Assembly: GCA_001013295.1 (NCBI GenBank)
Contig: LAZY01000036.1
Location: 103,038 to 167,037, forward strand
DNA length: 64,000 nucleotides
Source: Chryseobacterium indologenes
GTDB lineage: Bacteria; Bacteroidota; Bacteroidia; Flavobacteriales; Weeksellaceae
Direction: 5' to 3'
Shown here: positions 9,960-20,600 of the stretch, in pieces
Layout: each line of letters opens with the position of its first letter
Position numbering within the stretch: the first letter of the stretch is position 1
Program-made: the position numbers and the translations under genes
Notes under the pieces: model-generated
What the model saw: the letters and a program-made list of their open reading frames with translations, nothing else
Database searches by the model: none
Told to the model about the DNA's origin: nothing

Positions 9960-11513
9960 ATGAAAAAGATATTTTTAATATTAAGTCTAATTTCTTTAAC
10001 GGTAGTTACCACTTCTTGTGAACGTGATATCACCTCTTTGAATGAAGATCCGAAACACCCATCAATTGTTCCTTCAGGGCTACTGGTGGCCAGTGCTGAA
10101 CAAGCATTAATATCCCAGATGCTAACTCCTAACGTTAATAATAATATATCAAGATTCTTTACTCAGCAATGGGCACAAACTACTTATGTAGATGAATCAA
10201 ACTACGATATGGTGACAAGACCTATCCCAAGAAACCATTATAATGTAATGATGGCATCCAGATCTGCTACTGTGCATTCTGCAGGTGTTTTATCGGCACT
10301 TAGAGACGCTAGACAATTTCTTGAAAACGAAGGAGGAAGTGCGACAAGAAAAAATAATAACATTGCTATTATTGAGTTGATCAACGTTTATACTTGGGCA
10401 AATCTTGTTGATACCTATGGAGATGTTCCCTATTTTGGAACCTTGAAAGCAGTACCAGGAAACCCTGGAGCTTCTGAAATTCCTTATGATGATGCTAAAA
10501 CAATCTATCTGGATTTGATTAAAAGAATTGATGCGGCTGTTGCAATGATTACTACTACAGATTCAGGTTATACAGATGATTTATTCTATAAAGGAAATAT
10601 GTCCAAATGGAAAAAAATGGCTAATTCTTTAAAATTCAAATTAGGGGTAACAATGGCAGATGTTGATCCTGCATTGGCAAAAAGTACTGCCGAAGCTGCT
10701 TATGCTGCAGGATTATTTGAAGGTAAAGAAGATAATTTCGGTTTAGCAGCTTTCCCTTCAGGGTTATTTGCTAACCCTGTATATCAGGAAGATGTACAGT
10801 CTGGTAGAAATGACCTTGTTCCTTCAGAAATGCTGATCAACTATATGAACTCTACTTCAGATCCTAGAAGAGCAAGATGGTTTGTAAAAGCAGATAGAGT
10901 ATTTGATAAAGTTACCGGAAAATATGTACCTAATACTGGTGCTTATAAAGGCGGTGTCTATGGAAAAGGAAATTCATTTGTGAACTATTCGCATATGACC
11001 TCTCCAAAAATAGATGTAAACGGAGTTCCTGATATGGGAGAAGATAGCGATTACATGCTTTTCACAGAGAATGCTCAAGGATTTTTGTTAGATTATTCAG
11101 AAATCTCATTCTTAAGAGCTGAAGCTGCAGCACGTGGCTTTAGTGTGGGAGGATCAGCAGCTGGTCTGTACGGAGAAGCTATTACTGCTTCTATGACAGA
11201 GTACGGTATTGCACCTACAGCAGCAGTTACATTTATCGCAGCGAATCCATACGATCCTTCAAACTGGAGAAAGTCTATAGGTTTCCAGGCTTGGGTTGCA
11301 ATGTTTAACAAGGGTTTCCAGGCATGGAACTTTGCAAGAAGATTAAACTATCCTGTATTTGAAAATCCAGAGGATTCAGCAGTGGAATCTGTTCCCGTAA
11401 GAATGAAATATTCTGATCAGGAATATTTGCTTAACAAGACTTATGTTGAAAAAGCAGCTACAAAAATAGGTGGAGATAAAGTATCAACAAGAGTTTTCTG
11501 GGATGTAAACTAA
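9960..11513 (+). CDS. SusD/RagB-family substrate-binding lipoprotein (second pair)
   Basis: This is the lid lipoprotein partner of the SusC just upstream. The signal peptide ends in the lipobox TTSC (Cys20), then ERDITSLNEDPKHPSIVPSG, the usual SusD_like_2 start of the mature protein. Further family stretches are NIAIIELINVYTWANLVDTYGDVPYF and GNMSKWKKMANSLKFKLGVTMAD. The length of 517 residues is normal. The operon is two genes long; the next gene, a small lipoprotein, starts 83 nt on and may be read through, as no terminator is evident between them. Confidence 0.93.
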   Translation: MKKIFLILSLISLTVVTTSCERDITSLNEDPKHPSIVPSGLLVASAEQALISQMLTPNVNNNISRFFTQQWAQTTYVDESNYDMVTRPIPRNHYNVMMASRSATVHSAGVLSALRDARQFLENEGGSATRKNNNIAIIELINVYTWANLVDTYGDVPYFGTLKAVPGNPGASEIPYDDAKTIYLDLIKRIDAAVAMITTTDSGYTDDLFYKGNMSKWKKMANSLKFKLGVTMADVDPALAKSTAEAAYAAGLFEGKEDNFGLAAFPSGLFANPVYQEDVQSGRNDLVPSEMLINYMNSTSDPRRARWFVKADRVFDKVTGKYVPNTGAYKGGVYGKGNSFVNYSHMTSPKIDVNGVPDMGEDSDYMLFTENAQGFLLDYSEISFLRAEAAARGFSVGGSAAGLYGEAITASMTEYGIAPTAAVTFIAANPYDPSNWRKSIGFQAWVAMFNKGFQAWNFARRLNYPVFENPEDSAVESVPVRMKYSDQEYLLNKTYVEKAATKIGGDKVSTRVFWDVN

Positions 11514-11596
11514 TTTGAAGTATCTTAGAAAATTAAATAATGAACGGTATTCCTGTAGTAATGTAATACCGTTATTAAAATATAAAACTATACAAT

Positions 11597-12049
11597 ATGA
11601 AATTTTTGATCGGGCTTATTGCCATAATGGGTATTGTTTCTTGCAGCAGTGATGATGACAGGAGCAACCCTACACAAGATGAGGTAGGTATTAATGGTAC
11701 ATGGAAGCCTTCCCGATATGAGTTTAAAGGAAAAAGCTATCCTGTATCTACTTGCGAGAAGAAAGGGCAGATCCTAATTAACACTGATTTTTCCGGAGTT
11801 TATGAAAGATATGATACTGATGCGGGAACAGGAAATTGTATAAAACCAGAAGCCTACTTAGGAAAATGGACTTATGATAGAATGTATGGTAAACTAACGC
11901 TTACTTATACTGAATCAGGAATAAGCAAAACCTCACAAAAAAATGTAGAAGATTATTCTACTACTGAGCTGAAAATAGCAGATGCTACTAAAAATGTAGA
12001 CGGAATACCAGGTAATGATGATGCTGTATTAGTTTATATAAAAGAATAA
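11597..12049 (+). CDS. Small lipocalin-like lipoprotein
   Basis: A 150-residue lipoprotein. The signal peptide MKFLIGLIAIMGIVSC ends with the lipidated Cys16, followed by the acidic SSDDD that often marks surface export in Bacteroidetes. The mature part has INGTWKPSRYEFKGK at its start and LGKWTYDRMYGKLTLTYTE in the middle, which fits the lipocalin-like families that begin with a G-x-W strand. No specific function can be given. It follows the second susCD pair in the same direction and ends at a shared strong terminator, so it may belong to that operon. Confidence 0.8.
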   Translation: MKFLIGLIAIMGIVSCSSDDDRSNPTQDEVGINGTWKPSRYEFKGKSYPVSTCEKKGQILINTDFSGVYERYDTDAGTGNCIKPEAYLGKWTYDRMYGKLTLTYTESGISKTSQKNVEDYSTTELKIADATKNVDGIPGNDDAVLVYIKE

Positions 12050-12064
12050 AAATTTTTATCAGAT

Positions 12065-12091
12065 AAAAAACCACCTTCGGGTGGTTTTTTT
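12065..12091 (+). terminator. Intrinsic terminator after the lipocalin-like gene
   Basis: AAAAAACCACC, loop TTCG and GGTGGTTTTTT form a perfect hairpin with flanking A and T tracts, 15 nt after the stop codon. Confidence 0.9.
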
Positions 12092-12098
12092 ATTTCCG

Positions 12099-12106
12099 TA
12101 TATTTG
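12099..12106 (+). promoter_or_regulatory. Predicted -7 promoter element for argS
   Basis: TATATTTG matches TAnnTTTG. It lies just past the upstream terminator and 72 nt before the argS ATG. Confidence 0.45.
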
Positions 12107-12178
12107 TAACTCAAATTTTAAACTGCAACGGATTATGAAAATGTTGTAGCAAAAAATACTAAAAGAGAACTTAGAAAC

Positions 12179-14263
12179 ATGAATATTAAAGATATTATAG
12201 AACAGAAACTTTCGGAAGTCATTTTGAATGTCTATCAGTTAAAAGACATCAATCTGGAAGTTCAGGAAAATAAAACGGAATTTGAAGGGGACTTTACGAT
12301 CGTTACCTTTCCATTGGTTAAGCAGTTGAAAAAAAATCCTGAAAGCATTGGGGTAGAGTTAGGGGAAGCTTTAACAGAGCAGACCGAACTTTTCGAAAGC
12401 TTTAATGTAGTAAAAGGTTTCCTTAACGTTAAAGTTAAAAACCAATTTTTCGTAGATAACTTCAGATCAGTAAGCAACGGTTTTTCAACGATAGAAAAGA
12501 AGAATGCTACAGTAATGGTAGAATATTCTTCACCCAATACCAATAAGCCTTTGCACTTAGGACATATCAGAAATAATCTATTAGGATTTTCTGTAGCACA
12601 GATTCTGAAAGAGGCAGGGTATGATGTGATTAAAACTCAGATCATCAACGACAGAGGGATTCATATCTGTAAGTCAATGTTGGCGTGGGAGAAGTTTGGA
12701 AACGGAGACACTCCTGATACTACCGATACAAAAGGAGATAAGTTTGTTGGAAACTATTATGTGGAATTTGACAAAGAATTAAAACGACAGGTAAATATTA
12801 TTTACGAAGATTTTAGAAAAAATAATTTTGAAACTTTTGATACGAATAAGAAGGAAGAAGTTTTCAATTTAAATAATAAAATTAATTCTCTTGAAATACA
12901 AAAAAGAGAACTGCTTGATGCTCTGGACTATAGTGAAATTTCAAACCTTCATCCTCAGTTTGATATTCAATTGAAGGATACTTTGGATAATGATTTATTT
13001 TTATCCAAAATACCAGGTTTAGTAGTAAAGGCTGTAAAGGAAAATGATGTTGAATTGATCAAGAAACAGACTAATAGCTTCCTTACTATCTTCAAGGACG
13101 TTTTAGAAGTTGAAAGTAAACTTGAAGCTGAAATATCTGCTCTTAAAGAGATCTGCAAACCTTCTACTGAGGTAATGAAAGAAGCTCAGAAAATGCTTGT
13201 TGACTGGGAAAATGGAGATGAAGCAGTAAGAAAACTTTGGGCTGAAATGAATTCCTGGGTATATAAAGGATTCAATGAAACGTATAAAAGACTTGGGGTA
13301 GATTTTGATCAGGTCCAGTATGAAAGCAATACGTATATCTTAGGAAAAGATCTTATTCAGGAAGGATTGGATAAAGGAGTGCTGTATCAGAAAGAAGACG
13401 GATCGGTATGGTGTGACCTTACAGATGAAGGGCTTGATCAGAAATTATTGTTACGTTCAGATGGTACTTCAGTATATATGACTCAGGATTTAGGAACGGC
13501 GGTTGAACGTTTTAAACAAAACGATATTCAGAAGCTGATCTATACGGTGGGTAATGAACAGGATTATCACTTCCAGGTACTGTTTAAAATCCTTAAAAAA
13601 TTAGGATACCAGTGGGCTGATCAGCTATTCCACCTTTCTTATGGAATGGTAGAACTTCCGGAAGGTAAAATGAAATCCCGTGAAGGGACTGTGGTAGATG
13701 CTGATGACCTGATGCAGGAAATGTATGAAACCGCAAAATCTAAGGCTCAGGAACTTGGGAAACTGGAGACTCTTTCAGAAGACGATAAAGAAGCATCTTA
13801 TGAAACAGTAGGGTTGGGAGCATTGAAATACTTCATGCTGAAAGTGGATCCTAAGAAAAAAATGCTTTTCAATCCGGCTGAAAGTATCGATTTCAACGGA
13901 AATACAGGGCCTTTCATTCAATATACTTATGCACGTATTCAGTCATTGCTATCCAAAGCGGGTACTTTGCAGACAGAAAATGCCGATATTGAATTAAATC
14001 AATCGGAAAAAGAATTGATCATGCAGTTGGCTAACTTTAAGACAGTAGTAGAAAGATCTGCGGAAACATTAAGCCCGGCTTTAGTGGCCAATTATGTATA
14101 TGACCTTGTGAAAACATACAACTCATTCTATCAGAATAATCCGATTCTGAATCAGGAAGATGAAAATGTAAAGCAATTCCGTTTAAATATTTCAGACCTT
14201 ACAGCGAAAACGATCCAAAAGTCGTTAAAACTGCTGGGAATAGGAACTGTAAACCGAATGTAA
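12179..14263 (+). CDS. argS: Arginyl-tRNA synthetase with an internal insertion
   Basis: Charges tRNA-Arg with arginine. Class I features are clear: the N-terminal Add1 domain (1-100), VEYSSPNTNKPLHLGHIRN containing the HLGH (HIGH) motif at 126-129, GNEQDYHFQVLF, and GKMKSREGTVVDADDLM containing the KMSKS-equivalent at 497-500. The C-terminal anticodon-binding DALR domain ends VNRM. At 694 residues it is about 100 longer than I expect for Bacteroidetes ArgS (about 590). The excess sits between KRQV (to residue 205) and STEVMKEAQKMLVDWENGD (from 329) and looks helical and charged. The frame is intact across it, so this is an insertion and not a frameshift. It converges on yihY. Confidence 0.96.
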   Translation: MNIKDIIEQKLSEVILNVYQLKDINLEVQENKTEFEGDFTIVTFPLVKQLKKNPESIGVELGEALTEQTELFESFNVVKGFLNVKVKNQFFVDNFRSVSNGFSTIEKKNATVMVEYSSPNTNKPLHLGHIRNNLLGFSVAQILKEAGYDVIKTQIINDRGIHICKSMLAWEKFGNGDTPDTTDTKGDKFVGNYYVEFDKELKRQVNIIYEDFRKNNFETFDTNKKEEVFNLNNKINSLEIQKRELLDALDYSEISNLHPQFDIQLKDTLDNDLFLSKIPGLVVKAVKENDVELIKKQTNSFLTIFKDVLEVESKLEAEISALKEICKPSTEVMKEAQKMLVDWENGDEAVRKLWAEMNSWVYKGFNETYKRLGVDFDQVQYESNTYILGKDLIQEGLDKGVLYQKEDGSVWCDLTDEGLDQKLLLRSDGTSVYMTQDLGTAVERFKQNDIQKLIYTVGNEQDYHFQVLFKILKKLGYQWADQLFHLSYGMVELPEGKMKSREGTVVDADDLMQEMYETAKSKAQELGKLETLSEDDKEASYETVGLGALKYFMLKVDPKKKMLFNPAESIDFNGNTGPFIQYTYARIQSLLSKAGTLQTENADIELNQSEKELIMQLANFKTVVERSAETLSPALVANYVYDLVKTYNSFYQNNPILNQEDENVKQFRLNISDLTAKTIQKSLKLLGIGTVNRM

Positions 14264-14270
14264 AAACAAA

Positions 14271-14308
14271 ACGCCTTTTGAATTTTCAAGAGGCGTTTTT
14301 ATTTTTTT
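14271..14308. terminator. Bidirectional terminator between argS and yihY
   Basis: ACGCCTTTTGAA pairs with TTCAAGAGGCGT (one G-T pair) and is followed by a T run on the plus strand. A-rich sequence before it serves the minus-strand operon. Confidence 0.8.
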
Positions 14309-14324
14309 AAATATATCAGAGGCT

Positions 14325-15293
14325 TTACAGTTGTTGAGAATCCGGTACCTTCGGAATTTCACTCTCCTTTTTGCCGGTCATCTGTTTCAGGCTATCGGCA
14401 TACAGCTTGGCGGGAGTCCACCTTGCATGTTTGGAAAGAATGACTTCATACCCTCTTTTATAAGTGTAAACCTTGGTAAATTTTGCCCCGAAAAAGATCA
14501 GCATGCAGGAGTAGTTGATCCACATCATAATCAGGATCACCGTTCCGGCAGCTCCGAATGCCGAAGTAGGTTTTACCTGGTTGAAATAAAGGCTTAATAA
14601 AAATTTTCCCAGTGTAAATAATATCGTTGTTAAAAAAGCACCCCGCCACACGGACTTCCAGGTGATCTGTACATCAGGCAACACTTTAAACATTAAAGCA
14701 AATAAAAGCATGACCAGTCCGAATCCGATCGAAAAATTGACGAACTCAACAAGCATATAGGTTTCAAACCCGAAATATTGGGTAATAATCTTGTTGAAAA
14801 GACTGATAAGCGAGGATAAGACCATCGTGATCATTAGTAAAAAACCAAGAATAAGAATCATCCCAAGGGAATTGGCTCTGTCTAATAAAAATTTGAGTAA
14901 AGCTTTTTTCGGTGCCGATTCTACATCCCAGAGTGCATTCAGTGTATGTTGAAGCTGAAAGAACAGCGTAGTGGAACCAAAAACCAGCGCACCTACCCCC
15001 ACTGCCTTCATAAAAATATTTTCTTTGTCGATCAGTGCACCTGCCAGCATTCCTTCAATACTTTTGGCGACATCCTGGCCCATAATGCCGCTGATCTGTG
15101 TGCTGATTTGGCCACGGATCGCTTCTTCACCGAAAAAGTTTCCGAGTACCCAAATAATAATGATCAATAATCCCGGGATAGAAAAAATAGCATAATAGGC
15201 CAGACTCGCCGAATCTTTTGATGCGGAAGAGTTGTTCCATTCTGTAAACGTCTCTTTCAGAACCTCCCAGAAAAATTTAGCATTATTAATCAT
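14325..15293 (-). CDS. YihY/virulence factor BrkB family membrane protein
   Basis: A 322-residue inner-membrane protein of the YihY/BrkB (UPF0761) family, once misnamed RNase BN; the molecular role is unsettled. Family signatures are SLAYYAIFSIPGLLIIIIW near residues 30-48, FGSTTLFFQLQHTLNALWDVE in the middle, and YFNQVKPTSAFGAAGTVILIMMWINYSCMLIFFGAKFTKVY near the end. About six membrane segments are visible, with a soluble tail KKESEIPKVPDSQQL. It starts 11 nt after the tamL stop codon and is the last gene of the tamB-tamL-yihY operon, so a link to envelope biogenesis is plausible but not shown. Confidence 0.88.
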   Translation of the reverse strand: MINNAKFFWEVLKETFTEWNNSSASKDSASLAYYAIFSIPGLLIIIIWVLGNFFGEEAIRGQISTQISGIMGQDVAKSIEGMLAGALIDKENIFMKAVGVGALVFGSTTLFFQLQHTLNALWDVESAPKKALLKFLLDRANSLGMILILGFLLMITMVLSSLISLFNKIITQYFGFETYMLVEFVNFSIGFGLVMLLFALMFKVLPDVQITWKSVWRGAFLTTILFTLGKFLLSLYFNQVKPTSAFGAAGTVILIMMWINYSCMLIFFGAKFTKVYTYKRGYEVILSKHARWTPAKLYADSLKQMTGKKESEIPKVPDSQQL

Positions 15294-15304
15294 ATCAAAC
15301 TATA

Positions 15305-17632
15305 TTAAAATGGATAGCCAATAGCAATATTAAAAACAAGATTATCTTTTCTCCAGCCCGGATCTCCAAAATTGATTTTATCAAATGTCCAACGGTCTCC
15401 TTTGGCATAATAAGGAACTCTCAATGGCATAGCCAGGTCTAATCTTAAGATCAGGATAGAAAAATCCAGTCTCAGCCCCACTCCGGCGCCCACAGCAATT
15501 TCATTTAAAAAATCTTTGGTAAATTTTCCGCCAGGTCGGCTGGTATCATTGTTGATAAGCCATATATTTCCGGCATCCACAAAAACGGCAGCATTCAGAA
15601 ATTTATAAAGATTAGCACGGTATTCGGCATTTAGTTCAAGCTTTATATCTCCGGACTGATCGAAATAAATACCCTGATCTATGGTTCTCGGATCAAAACT
15701 TCCAGGACCTAAAGTTCTCGCGCGGAATGCTCTGATACTGTTACTCCCTCCTGAGAAAAACTGTTTAGAGAAAGGAACGAATTCTGAATTTCCGTATGGA
15801 TAGGCAATTCCACCAATAAACCTCGTGGCCAAAGAAGATTTTTCCGTAAACTTATGATAGAATCTGAAATCGTTTTCAATCTTGGTATATTGACTGAAAG
15901 GAATTCCGAAGATTTCTTTTTGTTTATCGTTTTTGGCATCAGCACCGGTTACCAGACCTGTAATATTTCCTGCCAGATCCAATGTCCCTTTATAATAAAA
16001 AGTATTGGTTTTAGGGAGCATGGTATTGGTGTAGGTGTAGGAATAGGTAGGCCCAAAGATCAGCTGTTTCGCTACAACCCGTTGCATGGCAGGATTAGTT
16101 GCAGACTCTGTTGTGTACAGATCTGTAACTTTTTGTGGAGAAACCAGGGTGATGTCAATCACTTTCAGTTCATGTTCCTTTCTTGCATTTTCTTTCCATA
16201 AGTACCCAAATGAAGCTGTGAAGTTATTAAGGGTATAATACTTTGTTCTGTTTTGGAATTCATATCCCAATGTAATATTCGTTCTTGGAACAAATTCACT
16301 GGAAGAATGAAAACGGAAAGGAGCAACAATCCTTGGGATGGAAAGCTGTACATTAGTTCCTGCACGGAAGATGTTGTTGGCATCCTGAGCACCTCCCATC
16401 TGGAAATCAAAAGCTCCGTAGATGGCGGCTTTGAATTGTTCAGCACCTCGGAAGAAATTTCTGTGCGTCCAGTTCAGGTTCAGCTCACTCCCTGCATAGT
16501 TTGCAGAATTGGTTCTTCCTAAAGCTTCAAGACGGAGGGACTGGATTTTTTTTGGTGTCAATAAATAATAGGCATCAAACTTATGTTGTAAAGAATCTGA
16601 AGTAATAAATTCATTTTTCACAAACTTGAATACTCCTAAACTGATCAATCGGTTCAGCGTAAGATTATGGTTCGATCGGTTATAAAGATCTCCTTTTTTA
16701 AAATACAGTGCTCTGTCGAAAATTTTCGGTTTGAATTTGTGCTGCGGGTCAATCACATAAATGTCATCAAAGGCATATTTAGAAAGAGAATCCTGATTCA
16801 TAGGAATACTGTATTTCCCGTCTTTTACATCCTGAATGTTGTAATTGGGAAACACCACCACCTTATCAATACTGAATTGTTGAGTAGCCAGATCAGGAGT
16901 GTTCTCCTTCAGCTTTACATTCAGCTCTACTTTATGATTTTTGCTTACCGTACTGTCTGCCTGTACAATGATATTATCCGGATGGAAATAATAAAAACCT
17001 CTTTCTTTTAAACCGTTATCAATTCTTTCCCTTTCCGCCTTGATGACGTCCAGATCAAAAGGCTGACCATTTTTAAGAAGTGTTTTATTCGTTAAACTCT
17101 GAATTTCCTGATTTACGAGTGTAGAATCTTTCTGAAATTTCACCCCGTCCACAAGATACCTGGCACCGGGTCTTACCGTATAAATGACCTGCGCTTTTTT
17201 ATTCTTTGAAACCGTATCATAAGTAGCCCGTGCATTGAAATACCCTTTGTTTTCAGAATAATTCTCAATAATATCTTTATTGAATTCACGATCTACGTCT
17301 CCCAATAATACAGGCTTTTCACCCATTTTATACTTAAGCCAGTAATTAAAACCTTTATCCTTCTTAGGCTCTTTGGCAATATTATAGAAATACAGCTTAG
17401 GCCGCATTCCTAAAAATGTAGAATTAGGCTTAGGAGTAAGATTCGCTTCCAGGGCAGACTGAAGGTTCTGTTTTTCTTTTTTCGGGATAGTATCGTTTTC
17501 GATCTTTACCTTAGCTCCGGTATAGAGCATCTGGCCTTCTTTCAGAAATCTTGTATTGCTGCAGGAGATTATTGTTGATGCCAATCCGGAAACCAACAGA
17601 GATTTACAATATATAGGGAATGTTTTACTCAT
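15305..17632 (-). CDS. tamL: TamA/BamA-type outer-membrane barrel lipoprotein (TamL)
   Basis: An Omp85-family protein of 775 residues that pairs with TamB in outer-membrane assembly or lipid transport; the Bacteroidetes form is a lipoprotein called TamL. The signal peptide has a lipobox IISC (Cys24), then SNTRFLKEGQMLYTGAKVKI, a very characteristic start. POTRA-like repeats follow (YFNARATYDTV, GARYLVDGVKF), and then a C-terminal 16-strand barrel with GGSNSIRAFRARTLGPGSF (the conserved Omp85 lid-loop region) and a final strand FNIAIGYPF ending in Phe. Its ATG overlaps the tamB stop codon as TAATG, so translation is probably coupled. Confidence 0.92.
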   Translation of the reverse strand: MSKTFPIYCKSLLVSGLASTIISCSNTRFLKEGQMLYTGAKVKIENDTIPKKEKQNLQSALEANLTPKPNSTFLGMRPKLYFYNIAKEPKKDKGFNYWLKYKMGEKPVLLGDVDREFNKDIIENYSENKGYFNARATYDTVSKNKKAQVIYTVRPGARYLVDGVKFQKDSTLVNQEIQSLTNKTLLKNGQPFDLDVIKAERERIDNGLKERGFYYFHPDNIIVQADSTVSKNHKVELNVKLKENTPDLATQQFSIDKVVVFPNYNIQDVKDGKYSIPMNQDSLSKYAFDDIYVIDPQHKFKPKIFDRALYFKKGDLYNRSNHNLTLNRLISLGVFKFVKNEFITSDSLQHKFDAYYLLTPKKIQSLRLEALGRTNSANYAGSELNLNWTHRNFFRGAEQFKAAIYGAFDFQMGGAQDANNIFRAGTNVQLSIPRIVAPFRFHSSSEFVPRTNITLGYEFQNRTKYYTLNNFTASFGYLWKENARKEHELKVIDITLVSPQKVTDLYTTESATNPAMQRVVAKQLIFGPTYSYTYTNTMLPKTNTFYYKGTLDLAGNITGLVTGADAKNDKQKEIFGIPFSQYTKIENDFRFYHKFTEKSSLATRFIGGIAYPYGNSEFVPFSKQFFSGGSNSIRAFRARTLGPGSFDPRTIDQGIYFDQSGDIKLELNAEYRANLYKFLNAAVFVDAGNIWLINNDTSRPGGKFTKDFLNEIAVGAGVGLRLDFSILILRLDLAMPLRVPYYAKGDRWTFDKINFGDPGWRKDNLVFNIAIGYPF

Positions 17633-20600
17633 TACTTAAATTCTACCACTTGATTGTTTTGATTCTTTTTAGGTTTCTTCTCTTTGGACTTCTGGAATAT
17701 CTCCCTGAATTTGTCATAATCCAGAGTAATGATAAACCCGACTCCGGTTTCAATGATCTGCCCCTGAAGAGCTACCTGATATTCGTCTTTACGATAAGCC
17801 CGCAGCATATACCTTCCATCTTTGGAAAGGCTGTAATCTACAGAAACATTACCGGCAATATTGGTCATATTTTCATTCTGACGGGCTTGTCCTTCCAGTC
17901 CGAAATTACTTCCTACAGTCACTTTCAGCCTATCATTCAACAGTTTTTTACTGATGTCTACGTTCAGGTCGGTTCTGGTATTTTTCTCTCCGGTAGAATA
18001 ATCCTCCGAAGAATCAAGACCGAAATTCAGATCCACCCCTTTTATAAGTCCTGAGGCAAGATTGTTCAGCTGTTGAGAAAGAATTTTACTTACGCTCTGC
18101 CTTGCCATCGTTTCTGCAGACATTCCGGCACCACTCTCAAACGGATTTTCTCCGATGAATCGGTTCAGAAGGAGTAAAGCAAATACCTGTTTATTCATTT
18201 CAGACTCCTGCGTTCTGAGCTGAGCCAGTTTTTGATCGATAACCTCCTTTACATTGGTCGATATAGAATTATTCTTTTCCTCTGTAGTAATATCAAAACT
18301 AAGCTGAGGTTTCAAAAGTTCACCTTTCATCTTCAATAAAGTGTTGAAAGGTATTCTTTGTTTATACTGATTCATTACGGAGGCGCTCTGTCCGCTGACC
18401 TGCTGTTCCACAAGATCAATAGGAGGGGCTTCGGTTTTATATACGGCAGTAATATTCATGATCGCCATGGTAGGTTCCCCGGTCCAGGTAATCGTACTTC
18501 CTTTCTGAATATCAAATTTACGTTTCAGGAAACTTACCGAAAGATCATAGCTTCCTTTGTTGACTTCATATACCCCTACAAGAGTTGTTTTTCCTGAAGG
18601 ATCGATTCCCCCGGTCAGCTCCGCTTCTCCCTGAAGCTGTACAAAATCTCCATTTGCTTTATCAATGATCAGTGAAAGTTTAGCTTCTTTGCTTATTTCA
18701 ATATTAACACTTACATCCATCCCTTTGATACGGCTTTGCGCATTCAGAGAATCTGCTTTCACTGTTTTGTTTAAAACAACCTGATCCTGATCAATAAACT
18801 CTACAATACCGTCTCTTTCCTGTAGTGATGGCGTAGACTGAGGCAATACAAAAGTGAAATCTGTATTGTCTGAAACACTCAGTCTTCCGTCTACTTTTGG
18901 CAAATCAAGATTTCCACGGATACGAAGTCCGGCATCAATCGCAAGAACTCCGTACATCATGGCATCATTCGTTTTTTCTGAGTTTACGACTTTGAAATCT
19001 TTTGCATTCACATTCAGGTTAAATGCGAAATCCCTGTAAGTCTGGGTAAGAACCTGTCCGTCTACAACAAGAGCGTTTCCATCTTTATCATTAATTTTAA
19101 ACTTATTAAATTCGATACCACGGCTGGTAAAATCAATCTCATCGTTCAGCTTTCTGAAGTCACTTCCTGTTTTGGCAATCTCCAGGCCGGCATCATTGAA
19201 TTTTACTTTTCCTAAAATATTCGGTTTGTCAGAAGTTCCGGTGATCTTTAAGTTCCCGGAGAGATAGCCTTCCGTATTGGTAATCGCATTCATTGAGAAT
19301 CCTTGAATACTCTTCATCTGAAGCTGGTTGATCACCATATTCAGGTCGAATGTACTCGAAGAAGTATTGTAATCTCCAAGAATTTTTACATCATTATTGT
19401 TTCCGGAAAGAGCAATATCAGCATTTAAGATTTTAGGTGAAGCATTGTTGACCTTTACTGCCAGATTTCCTACCGGACTTCCATATACGATCAGGTCGGT
19501 AATATTCAGATCCGAAGTGAAAGTCATATCTTTCATCACATCTCGCAGCTGAGCCTTCCCGTTGATTGTTCCTCTTGCCAGAACAGTATCTTTTTTAATA
19601 AGTTCTGTAATGGTTTCGATCTTAAAATCTTTCAGTGAAATATTCAAAGGGCTGCTTGGACTTTCACTTTCAGACTGGATAGAAATCTCACTGCCCGCAT
19701 TGGAAAGAATAAAATTGTCAGCAAGAATTCCTTTGTTGCTGATCTGAATTTTGTTGTTTTCAGCAACATTCCAGTCAGTGTAGTTGAGTTTTAAACCATT
19801 CGGATTTAAAGAGACTTCCGTAATATCATTCAATGATTTGGCACTTCCCGCAATAAGGAATCGGGTGGCATCTTTTTCATCCTTTGTGGTGATATTATAC
19901 CTGATGGTGTTCTCAGCAACATCCCCATCGATATTGATTTTATTTAAAGAAAAGCTGGAACTTTTCAAAGCGGCTACATTCAGGCTGTATTGCAGTGCCT
20001 GGTTTTCATTGGTTACTTTTAAAACGCCGTTTTCAATTGTATTTTCACCATAGAGCAGCTGCGGAACCTGTCCGTCGATTTCAATCTTCTGAGAATCGGC
20101 ATCATAGTTTCCTGTTAAATTAATGGTTTCAAAACTTTTCAGATCAGGAACGAATTTTCTGATAATATCATCGTTTTTAATTTTTGCGGTGAAAGCAAAA
20201 TGTTGTCCCGGATCAATTTTCTGGCTCTTATCCGGTTTCTGGAACTGATAATACTGGTTGACAGTCTTTGTTAAAGCTCCAAAAATCTGGGTAAGTTTAT
20301 ATTTTCCTTTCAATTCCACATCTGCAACCTGGGAATTAAAAATGATCTGAGTAGAGTCTGCAGTAGAGGAGGCTTTCAGATTCAGTTCCTGTACAGGATA
20401 AACTTCTTTGGTATCAGAAAATGCAAAATCTTTCAGGTTCAAATAGCCGTTCAGATTATTGGGATCGAGACTTGTAAAATCCCCATCAATTTTTCCGGCA
20501 ATGATCATTGGTTTTTCATAAAAACCAAGTTTGTTGACATCCAGTTTGATCACTTCACCATTCACTTTTACCGTAGGATTTTTTTCATTATAAATTCCTG

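Noticed and set aside
12179..14263. Frameshift or gene fusion as the reason for the long ArgS
   Set aside because: One frame is open throughout, and both class I signature motifs and the C-terminal domain are in their expected order on either side of the extra segment.
14946..15195. Overlapping plus-strand frames opposite yihY
   Set aside because: Shadows of the minus-strand membrane protein gene; low-complexity reading with no motif.
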